Origin: Kiritimatiellia bacterium
Lineage (GTDB): Bacteria > Verrucomicrobiota > Kiritimatiellia > RFP12 > UBA1067
Length of the DNA: 61,432 bases
Direction: 5' to 3'
Assembly (NCBI GenBank): GCA_017406465.1
Contig: JAFQYM010000016.1
Location: 1-61,432 of the forward strand
Shown here: positions 41,569 through 48,908 of the stretch, piece by piece
Layout: the number at the start of each line of letters is the position of its first letter
Position numbering within the stretch: position 1 is the first letter of the stretch
Program-made: the position numbers and the translations under genes
Notes under the pieces: generated by a model
Told to the model about the DNA's origin: nothing
The model's database searches: none
Seen by the model: only the letters and a program-made list of their open reading frames with translations

Positions 41569-41823
41569 TTAACCGCGCTGGGCGCGCCATTCGCTGGGGG
41601 TCTTGCCGGTTTCGCGGCGGAAACGCGCGGCGAAATGCTCGCAGACGGTGATCTCCATGGCGGTGTGGCGGTGGAGCTCCGCCCCGGCGCTCATGTTCCG
41701 CGCCTTGTTTACGCCAAGAACAGGGATGCCGTCGACGCCGATGTCCTCAGGGTTGACGACAAGCCGGTCGCGCGTACTTACGCACGGACTCCAGGTCCAC
41801 GGAATTTCAACCTTGCTTTTCAT
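41569..41823 (-). pseudogene. AraC-family regulator with internal deletion
   Basis: Eighty-four codons. The first ~60 are a cupin-like start (GAELHRHTAMEITV) and the last ~22 the C-terminal end of an AraC HTH (EHFAARFRRETGKTPSEWRA). The ~200 residues normally between them are missing and the junction is in frame. It cannot bind DNA normally and is probably a remnant. The repeat at 41475-41564 abuts its stop. Confidence 0.75.
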
Positions 41824-41859
41824 CTACGACTCTTGCCGCTCACAAATCGTCTCGCCTTT

Positions 41860-42498
41860 TCAGATTTCGGCAGGGATCTGGACTATACGGTCGGCGAGGG
41901 CGAGCTCATCGGGTTTGCCATAGCCCCAGGCGACGCCGACCGACTCGATGCCGTTGTCCTTCGCCGCGACAAAGTCGCTCTTCGTGTCACCGACAATCGC
42001 GCATTCATCGGGCGCCACGCCGTATTTCCGCATTAGAAACGCAAGAAGCGCCGACTTCGTCATCTTGCCTATTGCGGGATCGTCCTTGAACATGTCGCCC
42101 GCGTAGATGCCGTCGAAGATACGTTCCCAGCCAAACTTCTCCGCAATCAGCCGCGCTCCGACATAGCGCTTGTTTGTCGCGACGACGACTGTCGCGCCTG
42201 ACGCCTTAAGTTCGCGTACGCGGTCGACGATTCCCGGATACTCGACGGTATTCGGAAAGCCGTCGTTGTCGTAGTGGTCGCCGAAGCCCTTTCGTATCGC
42301 CGCGCCGAGCGCGTCGGTGTAGATCTTGGGGAAAAGCGTTCTCGCCATGTCCTCAATCGGCGGGCCTGCGACAAAGCCAGCGTCGAAGCCGGGGCACTCA
42401 AGACCGAGGTCGGCAAGCGTCGCCTTCCACGCCTCGCGGATATCGCGATCGGTGTCGGCGAGAGTGCCGTCGAGGTCAAAAAACCAAAGCTTCTTCAT
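41860..42498 (-). CDS. HAD-superfamily phosphatase (phosphoglycolate phosphatase-like)
   Basis: A 212-aa protein with HAD motif I FDLDGTLADTD at residues 6-16, motif II VVATN, Lys in TKSALLAFL, and motif IV GDTKSDFVAAKDNGIESVGVAWGYG. A cap domain lies between motifs I and II. Substrate likely 2-phosphoglycolate or another small phosphoester. It overlaps the EIIA gene by 4 nt (ATGA). Confidence 0.88.
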   Translation of the reverse strand: MKKLWFFDLDGTLADTDRDIREAWKATLADLGLECPGFDAGFVAGPPIEDMARTLFPKIYTDALGAAIRKGFGDHYDNDGFPNTVEYPGIVDRVRELKASGATVVVATNKRYVGARLIAEKFGWERIFDGIYAGDMFKDDPAIGKMTKSALLAFLMRKYGVAPDECAIVGDTKSDFVAAKDNGIESVGVAWGYGKPDELALADRIVQIPAEI

Positions 42499-43208
42499 TT
42501 AAGCAGCCCCTCCTCCGCCGCGCGGATTATTTCGACGACCTGCTCCGGGCTCGTCGCCTCGTCGAGTATCTGGAGAAACTCGGTTGCATGTGCCATGACT
42601 GCGAGCCGAGCGAGGATATGGAGATGCATTTCATGGTCGGTCGAGCACACGAGGAAGAAGTGCCGCGTGCCCTGCCCGTCCGGTGCACCGAAGAATACTG
42701 GCCGCTCGCTGCGCCCGTAGGCAATGAACGTCTCCTGGAACATATACGGGTCGTGGAAGCGAGGATGGAGAAACGCCGCACCTTCACCTACGGCCGTCGA
42801 CGCCGTTTCCTCGCGCGCGACGAGCTCCTTGAAAAGTCCGTCAGGGTCGTAGACAAAGCCAGTCGCGTCCGCGATGCTCGTCATGTCGCGCAATATCCCC
42901 GCCTTCGCCTTGCCAGGGACGTTGAGCACGATTCCCGTCTGCGCGAAAAGCCGCCACACCCGCCAGTCGGCGCTATTCGCGCGACGCTGCTCCTCGAGTA
43001 TGACGCTATGCTGGCGAAGCTGCTCCTTGCGGCCCGACGCGAGCAAGTTGCGCTGCGCCCATTCGTCGAGGACGCGGTGCTCGAACCAAAGATCGCCGCC
43101 ATGCTCGTCGAACTCTATCTCGCCGCGCTGCGCCACGTGCCGAAGCTCGTTCGCATCCATGTGAACGTGCTCTGCGGCGTTCTTCAGGTTTAGCATCTCG
43201 CGGCTCAT
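42495..43208 (-). CDS. PTS EIIA (PtsN-type) with N-terminal HTH domain
   Basis: A 237-aa protein. Residues 6-55 (LNLKNAAEHVHMDANELRHV, FEHRVLDEWAQRNL) resemble an excisionase/MerR-type helix-turn-helix. Residues about 90-235 are a fructose/nitrogen-type EIIA; the phosphorylated His is probably H148 in GEGAAFLHPR. Such proteins can couple PTS phosphorylation to gene control. The only other PTS gene in the window is the EIIC at 16805. It overlaps holA and the HAD gene by 4 nt each. Confidence 0.82.
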   Translation of the reverse strand: MSREMLNLKNAAEHVHMDANELRHVAQRGEIEFDEHGGDLWFEHRVLDEWAQRNLLASGRKEQLRQHSVILEEQRRANSADWRVWRLFAQTGIVLNVPGKAKAGILRDMTSIADATGFVYDPDGLFKELVAREETASTAVGEGAAFLHPRFHDPYMFQETFIAYGRSERPVFFGAPDGQGTRHFFLVCSTDHEMHLHILARLAVMAHATEFLQILDEATSPEQVVEIIRAAEEGLLK

Positions 43209-44218
43209 CGCGCGACCCTCCTGCGGCAGACCTGCGCGAGACGCGCGACTACAAGGGCGTCGGCGGAATTCGACGACACGGCGCGTTCGCGCAGTTCGAG
43301 AAATCGGTATCTTGCGGCGCGAAGCTCGTTAAGCGACCAGTTGCGGAGAAAGCCCTGGTTCTTCCTCGCGGCATACGGGTTCATGCCCTCGGTCGCCTCG
43401 CCGAAGCGCCCTTTCGCCTCGGCGTCCTTAAGTTCCGCAAGCTGGCGGAAGAACTTCTCCACAACCGTCGTGACGAGCACCGCAAAGCCATTCTCGCGCT
43501 CGAAGCGGCTAACGGAATCGAGGACCTTCGCAAAATTCCTCTCTCCGAGAGCATCTGTTATCGCCCATATCTCTGGCTCAACGCCGACGCCCTGCGAAGT
43601 GACCTCCGCGATATCGGCGGCGGTAATCGTTTTGCGCTCGCCACCGAGGTAGTCGCGCATCTTCGCAAGTTCGCTCGCGAGCGAGCGCGAATCGGGACCG
43701 ACGCGGGCGACGAAGACCTCTGCCGCGCCGCGTTCGAACGAAAGTCCCATCTCCTTCGCAAGATCGATGACGCGCACGGCGGCTGTCTTCGCCTGCTCCC
43801 ACGGCTTGCCGGCGGAGAAGACGACCATTTCGACCGATGCCTTTAACGTCTTGGCGAAGATTGAAGTCTGCAGCAGACGCGGGCCAGAGAGGATGAAGTG
43901 CTGATTTTCGGGAAGGTCTGCGGAGGCAAGCTTCTCAGCAAACTTCTCAAGCGCAAGCTTGACCGCCTCGGACGAGCCGCCCTTCCCGCCTTGCGGAAGG
44001 AAACCGACGTTGCGCCACCATGTCGTCTTCTTGGGGTCGAGGAAAGGCGGCGTAAGGAGCGACGCCTCGGCCTCTCGCAAGTCTCTTAGCTGAAGCTCCT
44101 CGTTCGTCGAATTGGCAGAGTCTACCGTCTCGAGCCCTACGCCATCGCCGATGATCCGCTTCGCGGCCTCCGACACGAGATAGTCGTCTTCACCAATTAT
44201 GACATGAACTTGCGACAT
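43205..44218 (-). CDS. holA: DNA polymerase III delta subunit
   Basis: A 337-aa clamp-loader subunit with the family layout: N-terminal MSQVHVIIGEDDYLVSEAAKRI, middle RVGPDSRSLASELAKMRDYLGG, and C-terminal FAVLVTTVVEKFFRQLAELKDA and AARKNQGFLRNWSLNELRAARYRFLEL. It opens the sliding clamp during replication. First of a three-gene operon; it follows the 44241 gene by 22 bp. Confidence 0.9.
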   Translation of the reverse strand: MSQVHVIIGEDDYLVSEAAKRIIGDGVGLETVDSANSTNEELQLRDLREAEASLLTPPFLDPKKTTWWRNVGFLPQGGKGGSSEAVKLALEKFAEKLASADLPENQHFILSGPRLLQTSIFAKTLKASVEMVVFSAGKPWEQAKTAAVRVIDLAKEMGLSFERGAAEVFVARVGPDSRSLASELAKMRDYLGGERKTITAADIAEVTSQGVGVEPEIWAITDALGERNFAKVLDSVSRFERENGFAVLVTTVVEKFFRQLAELKDAEAKGRFGEATEGMNPYAARKNQGFLRNWSLNELRAARYRFLELRERAVSSNSADALVVARLAQVCRRRVAR

Positions 44219-44240
44219 TTCTTCTATTCACTCCACGACA

Positions 44241-46706
44241 TCACTCATACCAGAACTGAACAAACGCCTTGCAGTCGCGGTTCGCAACTGCCCTCACCCA
44301 GTAGGCGCGGATGTTTCCTAAGTCATGGCGGTTAAAGTCATGGCGGTTAAATCCACGCACTTTGAAGGAACGGAAAGGAATCCATGTTCCATCGCCAGTG
44401 ATGTCGAGTTCAAGCGTGATATCAACATCTCTGTCGGCATCTATGAAAACTGCTTTCTTGTCGAACCCAGTCATGATGTACGGGTCTGACGGAACGCCCG
44501 CCTTGACGTCCGTCCTGAGCCATGGGCCACCAAAGCCGACCGGCTTGCCGATCTTCCAGAGGTCGTCCGCGACGCCTACCCAGAGCGCGGCCTTGCCGTC
44601 GTCGGACTTGACGAAGTGCTCGCCCGCTTCCGCAACGGCAGGATCGACACCGGAGATGACGAAAAGCCCGCGCCACGTGCAGTAGTCGTAGACCTGGCTC
44701 CGGTGCGTCGAGATTGCGCGGGCCTTGGCAAAGCCACCGGCATTCTCGGCCGGAAGCTCGTAGAACGTGCCGCCAATGTTGAGGAGATCGCGCTCGGTGC
44801 AGCACTCGCGGCAGAGGCGGCCCGTGCGCGCATGCGCGTCCGTCGTGTATGGGAAGCGCCAACGGCGGCCTTCGTCGTCCGTAATAACGGCTGACGCCTT
44901 GTCGTAACTGTCGCCAAGATCTGCCTCGGTGTCAATCGCAAACTCATTCTTGACCTGCGCAAGCTTCTTTTCGTTGTCAGACTTCTTGAGTTCCAGTTTG
45001 CCGCCCTCGCCAGGAAGCATGATATAGAGCTGGTCGTCCTGCACCATCTCAAGCTGAAGCTTCTCGTCGCCCTTGCCGCTTCTGACAATGCCCTTCGAAG
45101 CGGCAGGGGCCTGAGAATGGTCTGGATCCAGCGCGTCAGCGCTCACGAAACCCGTGAACATCCCGCCGGGCGCGACACCGCGACGTGGAACGGCCGTGCG
45201 CTTGTCATCGTTCCAATACTGAAATTCAGCCGTCACGTTCTTGAGGTCGGTTTTCGCACGAAGACGAACCCAAGCAATCCTGCTCTCGGAACCCAGTTTC
45301 ATTGGCTTGCAGCTCTCGCCGTTTACCGACACCCAGCTCGGGATAGGCGCCTTTTCAACGGATTCCCATTCCCCGGTGCCGCGACGATCGACCTCGAAAC
45401 CGATTGAGCCGTCACCGTCCATCTTGAGGAACATCATCTTGTGGTCATAGCCATCGCAAAGATAGGGGTCGGACACTTCACCCGCCTTTACGTCTTCGCC
45501 CTGCCACACCGCACCGCGACCGATAACAGGGCCGAACGAATCGAGATCCTTTGGCCCAAGGAACCAAAGCGAGCTGTTGGACTGACCCGGCGCGCCGATG
45601 CCGCCCTTCGCCTTGCGCTTGTTGAGGAACTCGTTCTTCGCCGTGTCGTCGCAGCCAAGCACGACTTTGTCGTCCCAGCGGCAGAAGTCGCCGACAATCT
45701 TGAGGTAGTTGGAGCGCGGACGGATTCCAACCGAGTTCTTCGCGCTCATCGTCGCGGGGAAGTGCCAGAACGTGCCGTGCATCGTCATGAGGAAGTCATC
45801 GCCTTCGCCGATTTCGCGGATACGCGGCCACTCGGTGTTCCAGCCGTGAGCGCCATCGTAGCTGTGCGAGCCCTTGGGGAGACGGTACTTGTACCACTCT
45901 CCTCCGTCGAGAATCATGAGGATCACGCTCTTGTAGTCCCAGCCAATCGCCCACAGGGGGTCCTTCTCGGGATTCGCAGCGCCGTAGATGCCTCCCTTCG
46001 AGGTGATGTCGGTAAACTGGTTCCTGAGGACGATCTTCCAGTTCTCCTTGCCGGGCTTGCCGTTCCACTGTGCGAGGACGCCGCTCGTCGTCGTGGGGTC
46101 TTTCATCGCGGCGGAGGAGAACTCACCGTTATTCGCGTAGACGAGGCGTCCCTGGCCGGAATAGCCGCCCTTGCCGTGGTAGCCGGGAAGAAGCTCGCCG
46201 GCGAGGCTGCCGTAGCTCTGGATATTTCCGTCGCGGAAGAGCTCCGTCACCTTGAGGGTATCGACGTCGATCTCGTAGACACCTTCCTCCATCGTCATCG
46301 TGTAGATCTTGTGCTCGGGGTCCGTGAGGTGGCGCGCAGACGCGGTGAGACGACCATAGAGATTCGTCGAGCCGTCGTCGTTGATCGGCTTCATTACGCG
46401 GACGTTGCCCTTCGCGTCAATTGCGTACGGCCCGATGAAGAGCTGGTTCGACTCCTTATGGATGAGTCGGTTCGCCGGTGTGCCGCCAATAGACTCGGCG
46501 CGAATGACACGCGTCATGTCGGGCTTGATTTCGTAAAGCTTGTCCGTTGAGCCGTTCGGCATGTGCGGCGCGTACGAAATCGCCCACAGACTCCCCGCCC
46601 ACGGCACGACCGCACCGGTACCGCATTCGCCTTCGCGGTTGAAAGTGTGCAACTCTGGATTGACTCCAGAGATGAACGTCACTGCAAGGAAAATGGCCAA
46701 GTTCAT
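44241..46706 (-). CDS. Unknown secreted 821-aa protein, beta-propeller-like N-terminal half
   Basis: Begins with a short signal-like stretch (MNLAIFLAVTFISGVNPE). The first ~400 residues have regularly spaced phrases such as AISYAPHMPNGSTDKLYEI, LFIGPYAIDAKGNVRVM, RLVYANNGEFSSAAM and PLWAIGWDYKSVILMIL, as in a seven-bladed propeller. Two later segments (AGEVSDPYLCDGYDHKMMFLK and AGVPSDPYIMTGFDKKAVFID) are internal duplicates of a beta domain, each followed by a GTGEWE or DGTWIPF unit. I recognise no family. The start lies 9 nt from TATAAT and has no Shine-Dalgarno site. A 15-bp tandem repeat adds residues near the C-terminus. Confidence 0.7.
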   Translation of the reverse strand: MNLAIFLAVTFISGVNPELHTFNREGECGTGAVVPWAGSLWAISYAPHMPNGSTDKLYEIKPDMTRVIRAESIGGTPANRLIHKESNQLFIGPYAIDAKGNVRVMKPINDDGSTNLYGRLTASARHLTDPEHKIYTMTMEEGVYEIDVDTLKVTELFRDGNIQSYGSLAGELLPGYHGKGGYSGQGRLVYANNGEFSSAAMKDPTTTSGVLAQWNGKPGKENWKIVLRNQFTDITSKGGIYGAANPEKDPLWAIGWDYKSVILMILDGGEWYKYRLPKGSHSYDGAHGWNTEWPRIREIGEGDDFLMTMHGTFWHFPATMSAKNSVGIRPRSNYLKIVGDFCRWDDKVVLGCDDTAKNEFLNKRKAKGGIGAPGQSNSSLWFLGPKDLDSFGPVIGRGAVWQGEDVKAGEVSDPYLCDGYDHKMMFLKMDGDGSIGFEVDRRGTGEWESVEKAPIPSWVSVNGESCKPMKLGSESRIAWVRLRAKTDLKNVTAEFQYWNDDKRTAVPRRGVAPGGMFTGFVSADALDPDHSQAPAASKGIVRSGKGDEKLQLEMVQDDQLYIMLPGEGGKLELKKSDNEKKLAQVKNEFAIDTEADLGDSYDKASAVITDDEGRRWRFPYTTDAHARTGRLCRECCTERDLLNIGGTFYELPAENAGGFAKARAISTHRSQVYDYCTWRGLFVISGVDPAVAEAGEHFVKSDDGKAALWVGVADDLWKIGKPVGFGGPWLRTDVKAGVPSDPYIMTGFDKKAVFIDADRDVDITLELDITGDGTWIPFRSFKVRGFNRHDFNRHDLGNIRAYWVRAVANRDCKAFVQFWYE
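44322..44351. repeat. 15-bp tandem duplication in coding sequence
   Basis: GTCATGGCGGTTAAA twice in tandem, encoding FNRHDFNRHD. It keeps the frame. Confidence 0.85.
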
Positions 46707-46715
46707 GGTCTTTGT

Positions 46716-46724
46716 ATTATATCA
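46716..46724 (-). promoter_or_regulatory. Extended -10 TGATATAAT overlapping a stop codon
   Basis: TGA-TATAAT reads toward ATG 46706 (9-nt gap). Its TGA is also the stop codon of the methyltransferase gene at 46722-46724. Confidence 0.75.
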
Positions 46725-47681
46725 ATTTTTGACGGATTTGAGGACGGCATAACCTCGGCGGCGGATAATTTCCACGTCGGGAAAATAGCGGCGCTGGACA
46801 GGTTCAAGACCGTCGGCGTTCTTGCAGACAGTGTAACATACGCCACCCGGCTTTAGCGCGCGCTGCGCCGTCTCGAGGAAAATGTCGGCGATCCTGTAGT
46901 CGCTATAGTATGGCGGATTTCCGACAAAGACATCGAAAGTGCCGTCCATCTGCGCGGGCGTGCCATTGTCGGAAAGAAGCACCTCGGCAGGGATCCCAAG
47001 CTTCTCCGCATTGAGTTTTGCCGCCTCAACCGCCCTCGTGTGGGAATCGACCATTACGAGACGGACAGGCAGCTTCTGGCTCGCCGCAACAAGGAAGCCG
47101 ACAAGGCCGCAGCCACAGCCCATGTCAAGAATGTTGAATGGTTGAAGAGCTGAAGCGTTGAATGTCTTGGCGGCGGAGAGTTCGCGAGCGACGACCTCCG
47201 CGAGCGCAAGCCCTCCATCGTCTACGCGGCGATGGCAGAAGCAGCCGGGAAAACTCGTAAGCATGAGCTTCTGCCCGCCCGGGACGCTCGCGGGCCAGAC
47301 GGCGGAAAAGTCACGCACACGGTCCGGGTCGTCCTTTATCTTCGAAAGAAGGTCGTTCCTGTCGCGCTCGCGGCCATCGAATTCGAGCTCAAAACGCTTT
47401 GGGTGCAATAGGTGTATCTCCTGAAGTAGATCGAGCGAAAGCTCGCCCGACATCAGCTTCGGGCCAGTCTTGAACTTTACGAGATCCCAGTCGCCCTTCG
47501 GCAAGTGTGGCAAGCATACCGCCTTAACGCCGCAAGACGAGTTTTCAATCGCGTGGCAGTGGTAGATGTCGAGCGTGTGGCAGGTGATGTCGCCTTCAAG
47601 CCACGAAGCGGGGCGTCTCTCGCCGCGTCTGTCCACTTCGAAGAGATCCTGGACTTTGTATCCTACAAGCAGTGTTTTCAT
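46722..47681 (-). CDS. Class I SAM-dependent methyltransferase (RsmC/RlmG-like)
   Basis: A 319-aa protein. The C-terminal half has motif I ILDMGCGCGLVGF, VMVDSHTRAVEAAKLNAEKLG, and motif IV VGNPPYYSDYR (NPPY-type, typical of N-methylation of exocyclic amines in RNA). The N-terminal half is a diverged domain of unknown role, as in RsmC. A dispersed repeat at 47134-47164 encodes TFNASALQPFN just before motif I. The gene is third behind gltX, so rRNA or tRNA is a plausible target. Confidence 0.82.
   Translation of the reverse strand: MKTLLVGYKVQDLFEVDRRGERRPASWLEGDITCHTLDIYHCHAIENSSCGVKAVCLPHLPKGDWDLVKFKTGPKLMSGELSLDLLQEIHLLHPKRFELEFDGRERDRNDLLSKIKDDPDRVRDFSAVWPASVPGGQKLMLTSFPGCFCHRRVDDGGLALAEVVARELSAAKTFNASALQPFNILDMGCGCGLVGFLVAASQKLPVRLVMVDSHTRAVEAAKLNAEKLGIPAEVLLSDNGTPAQMDGTFDVFVGNPPYYSDYRIADIFLETAQRALKPGGVCYTVCKNADGLEPVQRRYFPDVEIIRRRGYAVLKSVKN
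47134..47164. repeat. TTGAATGGTTGAAGAGC-type repeat inside methyltransferase gene
   Basis: Units TTGAATG, TTGAAGAG, TGAAGCG, TTGAATG encode FNASALQPFN. It joins a loop directly before the SAM-binding motif. AT-richer than its flanks. Confidence 0.7.
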
Positions 47682-47699
47682 GGCATCAAAACCAACGGT

Positions 47700-48905
47700 T
47701 TATCTTGAACCATGCAGATCGTGTATGCTTTCTGCATGTTCTACCTGTTCTACACGGTTAATTCTCCTGAGGATAATCTCGGTTATTTCGGTCGGGTTAA
47801 AGAGTCGCAGGGGAAAGCCCGCCCACTGGCCGGTTCCCGGCGAGACGTGGAGATAGCGCCCTTTTGCAAACTCGTAGAGTCCGCGGACATGCCCCTCGTT
47901 GACGCGCGCGACAAGCCACTTTACGCCCGGCATCGCTCCGCCGTGCGTATGGCCAGAAAGCTGCAATTTCACGTCCGCATCTTCGGAACAAATTTCCTTC
48001 GTGTGAGGGCGATGGTAAAGCAGTATGCGAAACGCCCCCTTCGGCGCCTCGCGAAAAGCATCCCGCGCGACGGACGTAATTCCAGTAAATTGAAAGAATG
48101 CCGGGTCATAAAGCCCGCCAAGCGCAATCGCGTCGTCTCCCCTTCTTATGACGCTTTTCGCATAGTGGCGATGTTCCGCGAGAATCCAAATGTTCAGCCT
48201 GAAAAGAGCGTCGTCCCAGCCGTTCCACTCCCAATACCGCTCGTGGTTGCCGACACACCCCCATACGCCGTCGCGTGCACGAAGATGGGCAAGCGGTTCC
48301 ATGTCGTCTCTCCGCTCGCATACAAGTCCATCGACGAAGTCGCCTGTAATCGCGATCAAGTCGGCGTCGAGAGCGTTGACGCGCTCTACGATGCGTTCGA
48401 AGCGCGGACGACGCGCCGATGTGGAGCAGTGGAGATCGCTCAAATGAACAATGCGGTAGCCGTCAAACGACTGCGGAAGGTCGTCGTACTCTATTTCAAT
48501 ACGATTCACGTCGGGAGTCCTCACTCCCTCGTAGATTCCCCACGCGGATAGAGCGGCGGCGAGAACCGCGAACGCGGCAAATACGCCGCGCGTAATCCGC
48601 ACGGAAACGCGTATCTTCGCAAACCCAAGCAAATAGCACACGACGTCAAACGGAAACGCTGCGGCGATGAGCAGAATGGCCGCGGCGTATATCCAGCCGT
48701 AGCCCCAGATGACGACGGCAGGAAGATTAGGCGTAAACGCATCGCCGCCGACGGTCGCAAAGAAAGCGAACTTGCCGAGAGCTGCGGCAAACAGCGCGGC
48801 CGCGGCAAATGTGCCGCGCCTTGAAAGTTCAAGCGGGCGGACTACGGCGATGAACGCCACGACCCACATCGCGACGGGAAAAATCTGGAATATAAGCTTC
48901 CACAT
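47700..48905 (-). CDS. Membrane-bound metallophosphoesterase (YkuE/YaeI-like)
   Basis: A 401-aa protein with about four N-terminal membrane helices (residues 5-125) followed by a calcineurin-like domain: LSDLHCS, TGDFVDG, GNHERYW and SGHTHGG. Family members cleave phosphoesters such as UDP-diacylglucosamine or lipid-linked substrates at the membrane; the substrate here is unknown. The last residues (VEQVEHAESIHDLHGS) come from a GTAGAACAGGTAGAACATG-like repeat. It starts 3 bp after gltX. Confidence 0.85.
   Translation of the reverse strand: MWKLIFQIFPVAMWVVAFIAVVRPLELSRRGTFAAAALFAAALGKFAFFATVGGDAFTPNLPAVVIWGYGWIYAAAILLIAAAFPFDVVCYLLGFAKIRVSVRITRGVFAAFAVLAAALSAWGIYEGVRTPDVNRIEIEYDDLPQSFDGYRIVHLSDLHCSTSARRPRFERIVERVNALDADLIAITGDFVDGLVCERRDDMEPLAHLRARDGVWGCVGNHERYWEWNGWDDALFRLNIWILAEHRHYAKSVIRRGDDAIALGGLYDPAFFQFTGITSVARDAFREAPKGAFRILLYHRPHTKEICSEDADVKLQLSGHTHGGAMPGVKWLVARVNEGHVRGLYEFAKGRYLHVSPGTGQWAGFPLRLFNPTEITEIILRRINRVEQVEHAESIHDLHGSR
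48574..48589. repeat. GCGGCAAATACGCCGC motif in phosphoesterase gene
   Basis: Member of the 16-bp family; encodes GVFAA in a membrane helix. Confidence 0.75.
48802..48817. repeat. GCGGCAAATGTGCCGC motif in phosphoesterase gene
   Basis: Second copy of the 16-bp family in the same gene; encodes GTFAA in the second membrane helix. Confidence 0.75.
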
Positions 48906-48908
48906 ACA

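Noticed and set aside
39969..41823. Anti-phage defence island around the AAA ATPase
   Set aside because: Only one ATPase and a dead AraC gene; no toxin, nuclease partner or phage gene is nearby.
44232..44250. TGGTATGAG as promoter for holA
   Set aside because: It is the WYE-stop coding end of the upstream gene and departs from TATAAT at two positions.
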